NCBI GenBank assembly: GCA_030617125.1
Contig: JAUWWA010000056.1
Location: 1-8,665 of the forward strand
Direction of reading: 5' to 3'
DNA: 8,665 bases
From: Pirellulales bacterium
GTDB lineage: Bacteria; Planctomycetota; Planctomycetia; Pirellulales; Thermoguttaceae
Part shown: one piece after another, positions 1-5,439 of the stretch
How positions within the stretch are numbered: the stretch's first letter is position 1
How the letters are laid out: each line of letters starts with the position of its first letter
The notes under the pieces: model-generated
Told to the model about the DNA's origin: nothing
Seen by the model: only the letters and a program-made list of their open reading frames with translations
The model's database searches: none
Made by a program: the position numbers and the translations under genes

Positions 1-84
1 CCATGATGCGCTCCCGGACCGACAGGACTTTCGGGGCCCCCCCTGGAGTCAGGACCGGACGAGGTCGATATCCTATGGCGCGCG

Positions 85-107
85 CCCGAAGGGTCAGAAC
101 CTTCGGG
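85..107 (+). promoter_or_regulatory. 8-bp hairpin just upstream of the likely start of the first gene
   Basis: CCCGAAGG (85-92) and CCTTCGGG (100-107) are perfect inverted repeats around a 7-nt loop. The purine tract GGGAGG (105-110) directly abuts the ATG at 111, so the stem partly covers the only Shine-Dalgarno-like sequence there. This could limit translation from that ATG, be the end of an upstream transcript, or be a chance product of coding sequence if translation starts earlier. No T-run follows, so a classical terminator is less likely. Confidence 0.35.
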
Positions 108-110
108 AGG

Positions 111-1685
111 ATGGACGAAGCGAAGTTGGTCGAGGCCATCGTTGTGGCCTTGGACATGAACAACACCGCCAAGGCCCGCAATATCCTCGAACGGCTTCTG
201 GCTGGAGAACCCGAAACCTACGACGACGCGAATACAGTCGAAGCCGTCTCGATGGTGTTGGCCGCGAATCCTTGCGTGGAGAACGAAGACATCCTGTTCG
301 GCGCACTCACCGAGCCGGAGAAGCTCCGCCCGGGGTTCGATATGCTCGTATCGGCCGAAGACCTTCGCGCCAGCGTTTTTGCATCGGTCAGCACGGCTGC
401 TTCCGAGCGGTTCCGCGAGAGATTGGCCGAACACTTCTGCCGGCCGAACATCTCGCGCACCCTGCGCAGGCAGCTTGGCGGGTTTCTCGAAGAGAATCTG
501 CCCGAGAACCTTGGCGCACAACTCATCCTGTACAGTGACCCTGGGATCAGCAGGAGGTTTCTTGCGCGACTCGAAGCGTACTTCGCCGAGTTCAGTTCCC
601 AATCGTTGGGCGAGATGCTTCAGGTCCAGGCGGAGACGTCGGGCCGACGGGGCCGACGGGGGCGGCGTCCGGTAGTCGCGTACGGCCGCCCGCTCCAGCC
701 TGAGGTCTACGACCCCGAACTCCCCTTCCGCTTGGCCCGACGGTTGTGGAGCGCCGAGCCCGTCGCGTTTTTGGAGACTCGCTTGGGCGAAGTTGGCTCG
801 CTCGAAGAGACGGCCTCGCTGATCGCGCTGGCGGCCACGATCCCGGTCGATTCGACGCGCGCCGCATTGTACAAGACGCTGCACGCGAACTGGAAGGACG
901 GTCCGGGTGGACTGAATCAGACCGGACTGGTGGACAGGTTGATCAGCGACCCGGGTTTCTTGATCCTGGTCAAGACGCTTCCTCGCGAAGAGGCCGGGAC
1001 GAACGTAAGGGGCCCGACCCCGCCCAAGACGAAGCGGGCCCGCCCTCCCACGCGTCCCAAGCCGACCCCGTTCCAGCCGAAGAAGACCGATACGGAAGCG
1101 GCCAGGCAGCAACCCGAGACCGCCAAGCGGGACTGGATGACGGTCTCAAGAGACCTGGTCCTGACCTGGTGCGAGCGGTTCCGCGCGGCGGCCGAGGTCC
1201 AAACAGAGACTGCACGCCGTCTAGGTCGCAGGCCCGGCGAAGCCGCCTCGGCCGACCTGCCCGTCAAACTACACAAGGGCGCCAGAGTCGTGGCCGAATA
1301 TCGCGTGGACTGGCCCGGCAACGCCGAAGCAGAACTCTCCGGCGTTACACCCGGACCCATGCAAATCCACTATATCCGCACCGAGGAAAGGGCCAAGCCC
1401 CTCACCGTGCTGGGCTACTATCGCCGGCAGCTCAAGTCACGCAGCACCGCACACACGATCGACAATGGGGCGTGGATCGAAAGCCTCCGCGCGGTGCCGC
1501 AAACCGACCAGCAGCGCTCGATCGACATAGTCTTTACCGCACGCGAAGATCAGAACGACAACGACTACTACGAATACGGATACGATAAAGAACCAGACGA
1601 AGAAGCTGGTAAGGATGCGGCCGACGGCACGGACCTAAACATCGAGATCCTCTCGATCACAATGAAAGACCCGGCGGGGAAGTGA
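111..1685 (+). CDS. Hypothetical protein, helical N-terminal region plus acidic-tailed C-terminal domain
   Basis: I do not recognise the family. The frame is open from position 3, but I choose the ATG at 111 (524 aa). The 36 residues before it are Arg-rich, low in complexity and use AGG/AGA codons, unlike the CGN-rich gene body, and a clear amphipathic helix (MDEAKLVEAIVVALDM) begins at the ATG. An ATG at 75 has a weak GAGG at 61-64, and a start upstream of the window cannot be excluded. Counting from the ATG at 3, residues 37-325 are mostly predicted helix with Leu/Ala-rich repeats, possibly a HEAT-like solenoid. A GRRGRRGRR tract lies at 214-222, a Pro/Lys/Arg-rich linker at about 336-362, and a mixed domain at about 375-515. 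The end is an Asp/Glu/Tyr-rich tail. No signal peptide, membrane segment or catalytic motif is visible, so it is probably cytoplasmic. It is convergent with the sigma-factor cluster. Sure of coding, unsure of start and function. Confidence 0.8.
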   Translation: MDEAKLVEAIVVALDMNNTAKARNILERLLAGEPETYDDANTVEAVSMVLAANPCVENEDILFGALTEPEKLRPGFDMLVSAEDLRASVFASVSTAASERFRERLAEHFCRPNISRTLRRQLGGFLEENLPENLGAQLILYSDPGISRRFLARLEAYFAEFSSQSLGEMLQVQAETSGRRGRRGRRPVVAYGRPLQPEVYDPELPFRLARRLWSAEPVAFLETRLGEVGSLEETASLIALAATIPVDSTRAALYKTLHANWKDGPGGLNQTGLVDRLISDPGFLILVKTLPREEAGTNVRGPTPPKTKRARPPTRPKPTPFQPKKTDTEAARQQPETAKRDWMTVSRDLVLTWCERFRAAAEVQTETARRLGRRPGEAASADLPVKLHKGARVVAEYRVDWPGNAEAELSGVTPGPMQIHYIRTEERAKPLTVLGYYRRQLKSRSTAHTIDNGAWIESLRAVPQTDQQRSIDIVFTAREDQNDNDYYEYGYDKEPDEEAGKDAADGTDLNIEILSITMKDPAGK

Positions 1686-1884
1686 AGTCGCTGGGGCCGG
1701 GTGACCCCGCTGGTCCCGGTTCGACAACTGACATAACGTCGAACGGCAATTGATCGAGCAGGACCTCGGCGGCAAGCCGGGCGTCGTGGTCGAGGTAAGC
1801 CCACTGCTGCTGCACCATGGTCGAATCGACCAGGGCGTCGATCTCCGCGGCCGCGCGATCGGCCAGGCCGGTCAAGACGTCCAC
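1657..1884 (-). CDS. Short ORF overlapping the sigma-factor end; possible gene remnant
   Basis: This 75-aa frame starts at a GTG inside the last codons of the sigma gene, overlaps it by 13 nt and runs into the antisense 3' end of the first gene. Residues 1-51 look like real protein: two short helices and a charged segment including QQQWAYLDHDARLAAEVLL, then DQLPFDV. The last 20 or so residues are Pro/Gly/Ser-rich and look like read-through. No good ribosome binding site precedes the GTG. The frame stays open for a further 15 or so sense codons upstream, to a TGA near 1937, without a better start. I read it as either a small partner protein translationally coupled to the sigma factor, or the C-terminal remnant of a longer downstream gene fused in by a deletion that also removed sigma region 4. 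I recognise no family. It could be non-coding. Confidence 0.4.
   Translation of the reverse strand: MDVLTGLADRAAAEIDALVDSTMVQQQWAYLDHDARLAAEVLLDQLPFDVMSVVEPGPAGSPGPSDFTSPPGLSL
1697..1719 (+). terminator. Possible hairpin terminator after the first gene
   Basis: Twelve bases after the TGA at 1683-1685, CCGG (1697-1700) plus GACC (1703-1706) can pair with GGTC (1712-1715) plus CCGG (1716-1719). This gives 8 bp with a 2-nt bulge and a 5-nt loop. There is no T-run after it, so this is a weak candidate resting on position and GC-rich pairing. A short minus-strand ORF also crosses it. Confidence 0.25.
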
Positions 1885-2258
1885 CTCGACCGGCGCATCG
1901 GCCCTCTCGGCGGCCGGTGCGGCCCAGGCAACTGAGATTCAACCGACTCCAACGCCTGGCTGCCGGCCATCGGCCGGGCTCGCCGGTGATGGTTGATGCT
2001 CACGCGCCGTGCGATCGTGAACAGCCAGGTGGCGAACCGCCACGTCCGGCGATAGTGGTGCAGGTTTTCGTACGCACGGACGAAGGTTTCCTGGACCAGG
2101 TCCTCGGCCTCTACAGCGCCGGTCCGCTGCCGCAGGAATTGCAGCACGGGGACTTGGAATCGCCGCACCAACTGCTCGAAGCTGGCTGCGCAGCCCTGCT
2201 GTGCTCGGCGGGCGAGTTCCTCGTCGCTCGGTGGCCCAGCCGTGGGGCTGCACAACAT
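1872..2258 (-). CDS. ECF (sigma-70 family) RNA polymerase sigma factor, region 4 missing
   Basis: ECF sigma factors bind core RNA polymerase and the -10 element through region 2, and the -35 element through region 4. Region 2 is clear here. Residues 12-43 (DEELARRAQQG and following) form the first helices, residues 51-70 hold the AEDLVQETFVRAY core-binding motif, and residues 73-93 (WRFATWLFTIARR…NHHRR) are the regions 2.3/2.4 that melt and read the -10. After about residue 95 the protein becomes a Pro/Arg-rich tail and stops at 128 aa, whereas ECF factors are commonly about 160-200 aa. I found no helix-turn-helix region 4 in any minus-strand frame down to 1657. The ATG lies 7 nt after the stop of the secreted-protein gene, so the two are probably co-transcribed. 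No clear Shine-Dalgarno precedes it. It may be a deletion or frameshift derivative that no longer reads -35 elements. The family call is firm, function is doubtful. Confidence 0.8.
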   Translation of the reverse strand: MLCSPTAGPPSDEELARRAQQGCAASFEQLVRRFQVPVLQFLRQRTGAVEAEDLVQETFVRAYENLHHYRRTWRFATWLFTIARRVSINHHRRARPMAGSQALESVESQLPGPHRPPRGPMRRSRWTS

Positions 2259-2265
2259 GATTGGT

Positions 2266-3240
2266 CTACTTGTGGCTTTCGTGATGCTTCCGCCAGTGTT
2301 TTTTCCAATCCTTGTCGGCCATCCGCTTCCGCACCTTCTGTAGATGTGTCCAGACCTCGTCGGCCGACACGCGCAACTCGACGGTCACCGCCTTGTCGGC
2401 GACGGCCACTTTCAAGGCCTTGACAATCTTCATCGCGTCGGCATCGGAACCGTGTCGCAATGCGGCCATCGCGCGGACACCTTCGACAACCGCCTTCACC
2501 TGATCGGCGACTTCGTCGGATTTCGTAGCCAGCTTGGCCATGGCGAACGACTCGCCGCCGTGCTCACCCAAGGCAATGCTCAACGCCTCGCTCTGTTTCA
2601 CCAGCGGCGACTTGCAGGGAAGCTCGTCGCCGTCCAACCCGGTTGCCCCGGCCAGGAAAATCGCGCCGGCGGGGATCTCAGCGATCAACGGCGAGTTGCT
2701 GCCGGCAAGGCCGGACGACTTGCCGTCCAATACGTCCAGCGCTTCCGACACGTCAACCGCCGTCCGCCCAAACACGATCACCGTCGGTTTGTGGAAGCAG
2801 CCGACCACGGCGTGCTCGTCTTTCTTGCCCTTGCGGTGTGTCCAGGTGTGCAGTTTGTGAGAGCCGTACGTCACAGCCCGGTAGTCGGGCGCCTCCTTCA
2901 CCTTCGCCAGCAGGTGCTTCCGGTCCGCGTTGGCCTGGACGATCACCACGCCCGTGTGCTTCTTGAGTTGCTTTCCGTAGAAGGTAACCCCGTGGAGGTC
3001 CTTGGTCGGGTCCATCCCCAATTTCTCGCGGACCTTCGCCAAGTGCTTCTCGGCGTCTTTGTGCTTCTCAAGGCACTGCTGGTAGGCCTTTTGGGCCACG
3101 GTCGACGCCCTTATTGCGTCGACGTCCACGTGCGCCACCCATTTCGCGTCGGCCGAAACCTGTTTCAGATCCAACGGTTCGGCCTGCACCACGGTCGCGA
3201 ACCCCAACACGATCGCGACCGCGACTCTCAGGAGCCTCAT
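2266..3240 (-). CDS. Secreted hypothetical protein, Lys/His-rich
   Basis: The 324-aa product starts with a Sec-type signal peptide: MRLLR, a hydrophobic core at about 6-17, and a VQA|E cleavage site after residue 20. There is no lipobox or other membrane segment, so export to the periplasm or beyond is expected. The mature protein alternates beta strands and Lys-rich helices. It opens with DAKWVAHVDVDAIRAS at 31-46 and ends in a basic His/Lys tail (WKKHWRKHHESHK, 312-324). Three cysteines (56, 148, 209) and many histidines are present, which is compatible with metal binding but not evidence of it. I do not recognise the family. The start is well supported, since AGGAGGTG ends 4 nt before the ATG. 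It is the first gene of the cluster and is followed 7 nt later by the ECF sigma gene, so it may be a sensor, envelope target or simple co-passenger of that regulator. Confidence 0.88.
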   Translation of the reverse strand: MRLLRVAVAIVLGFATVVQAEPLDLKQVSADAKWVAHVDVDAIRASTVAQKAYQQCLEKHKDAEKHLAKVREKLGMDPTKDLHGVTFYGKQLKKHTGVVIVQANADRKHLLAKVKEAPDYRAVTYGSHKLHTWTHRKGKKDEHAVVGCFHKPTVIVFGRTAVDVSEALDVLDGKSSGLAGSNSPLIAEIPAGAIFLAGATGLDGDELPCKSPLVKQSEALSIALGEHGGESFAMAKLATKSDEVADQVKAVVEGVRAMAALRHGSDADAMKIVKALKVAVADKAVTVELRVSADEVWTHLQKVRKRMADKDWKKHWRKHHESHK

Positions 3241-3244
3241 GTTA

Positions 3245-3252
3245 CACCTCCT
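3245..3252 (-). promoter_or_regulatory. Near-perfect Shine-Dalgarno site for the secreted-protein gene
   Basis: On the minus strand the sequence reads AGGAGGTG, an 8-nt match to the 16S rRNA 3' end, with the AGGAGG core 6 nt from the ATG at 3240. It fixes the start and predicts strong translation. The other genes in the window have weak or no such site. Confidence 0.85.
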
Positions 3253-3265
3253 CTTCTCAAAAGTT

Positions 3266-3294
3266 ATTGTAGGTTCCTATTCTGCCTGTGTATA
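3266..3294 (-). promoter_or_regulatory. Candidate sigma-70-type promoter for the secreted protein/sigma cluster
   Basis: On the minus strand TATACA (3294-3289, 4 of 6 to TTGACA) and TACAAT (3271-3266, 5 of 6 to TATAAT) are separated by exactly 17 bp and lie 25-30 bp upstream of the start codon. The 5' leader would therefore be short, holding little more than the Shine-Dalgarno. Spacing and -10 are good, the -35 is modest. This sits in the locally AT-richer stretch of the spacer. Confidence 0.45.
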
Positions 3295-3297
3295 CAC
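3288..3297. repeat. 10-bp perfect palindrome overlapping the candidate -35
   Basis: GTGTATACAC is self-complementary over all 10 bases and covers the proposed -35 hexamer. A dimeric repressor or activator site is one reading. A single short palindrome is also expected by chance now and then. Confidence 0.3.
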
Positions 3298-3372
3298 GCG
3301 ACCCGAGTGATCGGTTACGCAGTAAAAGCGATTATCTTGATCTTCATTGCAAATTGGGGCCGAATTTTCTGA

Positions 3373-3427
3373 CCTCGCAGCCCGAAAGAAGGGGGATGCG
3401 ACGCAATTGCATCCACCAGATGCGAGG
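3373..3427. repeat. Nested inverted repeat
   Basis: The outer arms are CCTCGCA at 3373-3379 and TGCGAGG at 3421-3427, both perfect over 7 bp. The inner arms are GGATGC at 3394-3399 and GCATCC at 3409-3414, perfect over 6 bp with a 9-nt loop. Both could form at once as a hairpin within a larger loop. Confidence 0.45.
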
Positions 3428-3511
3428 CCTTCTCGATCGAGCAGAACCAGACACGACGCAGGAAGTCGACGGCACGAGAGGTGTTTTGCCGAAGCATAAC
3501 CTACGGACCGC

Positions 3512-3531
3512 CGTTGCGATTCCCCGCAACG
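3512..3531. repeat. 7-bp inverted repeat downstream of the kinase gene
   Basis: CGTTGCG and CGCAACG flank ATTCCC. It lies about 75 nt past the kinase stop on the minus strand. It is too far away and lacks a T-run, so I do not call it a terminator, though it could stabilise a transcript 3' end. Confidence 0.4.
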
Positions 3532-3606
3532 AAGTATCGCCTTCAGGTCGAGCCACGGCTAATTGAACGGCTCCAGAACCGCATGAATGCGGCTACGACG
3601 AACGGC

Positions 3607-5421
3607 TCACGGCTTTGCGGCCTTGTATTTTTTGAGGGCGGTTCGGTGGCGGGTTGTGGCGTCTTTGTCGGTGGCCCACTTGACGGCTTTTTCGGCCGAC
3701 TTGACGGCGTCGGAGAAACGGCCCTGCCGGGCGTAGGCCTTGGCCAGCAGACCGAGCAGGCCGTGCAGGTTCGGCAGATCGCGCGGATCGCCGAGTTGAA
3801 TCGCCTTGGCGAAATCGGCGGCGGCGAGGTCCAAGTGTGCCGGTTCGCTCGCCAGGTGCGCAGATGCCCGGAGGACGTAGGCGTCGGCGATGGGGAAGTT
3901 CGAATCGGGCGTTTCCGAGCAGACGCGGATCGCGCGGCCGAAATGCTCGATTGCCCCGTCAAAGTCCTCGCCATCCAGGCAGCATCCGCCCAGGGCGACG
4001 TGCGCGGCGGCGTTTTGGGGATTGAGCTGGGCCGCCTTCTGGAAATCGGCTACGGCGGCGTTGATCTCGCCGAGTTCCCGATATGCCCGGCCGCGGCCGA
4101 GGTGGTCGGTGTCGCTCGGCTCGATCTCTAGCGCGGTGGAGAAGTTCTCGACGGCTTTTTGCCACTCCTGGCGGCCGAACCAGGCGGCGCCCAGCCGGCT
4201 GGAGATCCGCGCGTCGTTTGGGCTGTACTTACTCGCTTGTTGCAACTCGACAATGGCCTTGGCATAGTCCTCTTGCTTCAGGGCATCCGTGCCGCGAGCC
4301 AGGCACGCCTTGGCACGCTCCCGCGGCGAGGGCGGCCATTGACGCAGCAAGAACACAATCCCAAACGCGATGATTCCTACGGCCACGACCAGCGCGACCG
4401 CGCGGCCGACCGGTCGCTTCGGCTGCTCGGGCGCTTTGGTGGTTGCGTCGCGCAGGGCCTTGACCATGTCCATGGCCGATGGATATCGCTTGTCGGGATC
4501 GTCGGAGGTTGCACGCCGCAGCACGGCCTGCTCCGCCTTGGGGAGCCTGGAGAAACCGAGCCCGCCGTGCCGCTTCGCGTCGATGATCGCCGCCAGCGTT
4601 TCGCCCGAGAAGGGCAACGCGCCGGTGCGCAACTCGAAGTAGCTGACCGCCAGCGAATACTGATCGGTCGACGCACTGGGGACGCCTTCGACGAGGCACT
4701 CGGGCGCGGCGTAGGCGATGGTCGCGGCGGCGGTGGTGGTGCGGTCGGTTCCCATCAATCGCGCCAGTCCGAAGTCGCACACTTGCGTAACCCCGCCGAC
4801 GATCATGATGTTTTGCGGCTTGATGTCGCAGTGCTGAATGGCGGCGTTGGGACCGGCGCCGAGGTCGTGCGTGGGGCTGTTGAGGAAATCGATCGCCCGG
4901 GCCGCGCCTTCCATGTAGTCGAGCAACTCCGCCAACGGGATGCCTTCCAGGCCCTCGGCGCGGCACTCGTCGAGCCGGTCGGAAAGGCTCTGGTCGCCCA
5001 AGCCCATGGCGATGATCAGTTCGCTCGCCCGATCGCGTCCCAACTCGGGCGGAACCTCCATCGTCTCGCGCAGCGGGTCGACCGGCGTTTCCGCCGGCAC
5101 GCTCACCGCCGCCGTGTCTACCCGCGGCAGGTCTTCCCGCTGGGTCAGGGCGTCGTCGAGGACACGGCCGTCGGCGGTTTTGAGCCAGAAGGCGGTGATG
5201 GGGACGAGATTCGCGTGGCGGATTCGCTTGACGAGTTGCAGGGCGTGGAATTCCTTGCGGCCTTCGGTTCCTCCGAGGTGAATGATTTTCAGCGCGGCCT
5301 CGGCCCCGCCGGGTGCCCCGGCCCTCCAGACCTCGCCGAATCCGCCGCGACCGATGAACTCGCGGAGCCGATACCCGGAGCCGAGGACCGGTTCGTCGCC
5401 GGTTTGGTAGTGGGTCGCCAT
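3607..5421 (-). CDS. Transmembrane Ser/Thr protein kinase with C-terminal TPR domain
   Basis: The 604-aa product is a Hanks-type kinase expected to phosphorylate Ser/Thr on cytoplasmic partners. Residues 17-326 hold the kinase fold: glycine loop GRGGFGEVW (24-32), ATP-anchoring K45, helix-C E57, catalytic loop HCDIKPQN (197-204, D199), DFG (216-218), APE (239-241), helix-F D253 and R312. The usual HRD is HCD, so it is a non-RD kinase. About 50 extra residues (82-133) sit between strands beta-4 and beta-5. The activation segment is Thr-rich (228-230, 234). One membrane helix follows a basic KRPVGR at about 340-360, placing the kinase inside and the C-terminus outside. Residues 367 to about 590 carry TPR-type repeats (for example YAKAIVELQQASKYSPND, 386-403) for protein binding. 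The start lies 18 nt after the protease gene stop with only a weak purine tract, suggesting one operon and possible translational coupling. Catalytic residues are complete, so it is probably active. Its substrate is unknown. Confidence 0.93.
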   Translation of the reverse strand: MATHYQTGDEPVLGSGYRLREFIGRGGFGEVWRAGAPGGAEAALKIIHLGGTEGRKEFHALQLVKRIRHANLVPITAFWLKTADGRVLDDALTQREDLPRVDTAAVSVPAETPVDPLRETMEVPPELGRDRASELIIAMGLGDQSLSDRLDECRAEGLEGIPLAELLDYMEGAARAIDFLNSPTHDLGAGPNAAIQHCDIKPQNIMIVGGVTQVCDFGLARLMGTDRTTTAAATIAYAAPECLVEGVPSASTDQYSLAVSYFELRTGALPFSGETLAAIIDAKRHGGLGFSRLPKAEQAVLRRATSDDPDKRYPSAMDMVKALRDATTKAPEQPKRPVGRAVALVVAVGIIAFGIVFLLRQWPPSPRERAKACLARGTDALKQEDYAKAIVELQQASKYSPNDARISSRLGAAWFGRQEWQKAVENFSTALEIEPSDTDHLGRGRAYRELGEINAAVADFQKAAQLNPQNAAAHVALGGCCLDGEDFDGAIEHFGRAIRVCSETPDSNFPIADAYVLRASAHLASEPAHLDLAAADFAKAIQLGDPRDLPNLHGLLGLLAKAYARQGRFSDAVKSAEKAVKWATDKDATTRHRTALKKYKAAKP

Positions 5422-5439
5422 GGTGCTGCCCGAGGCGTT

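Larger units (their letters stand above)
3298..3606. other. Gene-free spacer with inverted repeats, possible dispersed repeat or structured RNA
   Basis: No convincing gene lies between the kinase stop and the promoter region. The part around 3300-3370 is clearly richer in A/T than the genes. Inverted repeats are visible: CCTCGCA (3373-3379) pairs with TGCGAGG (3421-3427) and encloses GGATGC/GCATCC (3394-3399/3409-3414), a nested two-stem layout. CGTTGCG (3512-3518) pairs with CGCAACG (3525-3531) around a 6-nt loop. None is followed by a T-run on either strand. Short ORFs here (92 aa plus, 60 and 70 aa minus) have skewed composition and no ribosome binding site. A planctomycete intergenic repeat or an untranslated 3' region of the kinase transcript are the main options. 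Confidence 0.4.

Noticed and set aside
640..664. Short GC-rich tandem repeat encoding GRRGRRGRR
   Set aside because: Two to three imperfect 9-bp units inside a coding region. Low-complexity protein sequence explains it without a mobile or regulatory role.
746..1588. A 280-aa plus-strand frame inside the first gene
   Set aside because: Its composition is dominated by Arg, Asp and Gly with no structure. The overlapping frame has better protein character.
3272..3277. GGAACC (minus strand) as an ECF-type -35 giving autoregulation by the adjacent sigma factor
   Set aside because: No plausible ECF -10 follows at about 16-17 nt, and the sigma factor lacks the region that reads -35 elements.
2344..3372. 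A 342-aa plus-strand open frame antisense to the secreted-protein gene
   Set aside because: It mirrors a gene with a signal peptide and strong ribosome binding site, and its own protein is His/Arg/Val-rich with no recognisable motif.
3315..3556. 60-aa and 70-aa minus-strand frames in the spacer
   Set aside because: Two overlapping frames of similar length, neither with a ribosome binding site or coherent composition. Nothing favours translation.
3288..3566. A 92-aa plus-strand frame in the spacer
   Set aside because: The GTG start lies inside the proposed promoter, no ribosome binding site precedes it and its sequence follows the inverted repeats. More likely chance or part of a repeat.
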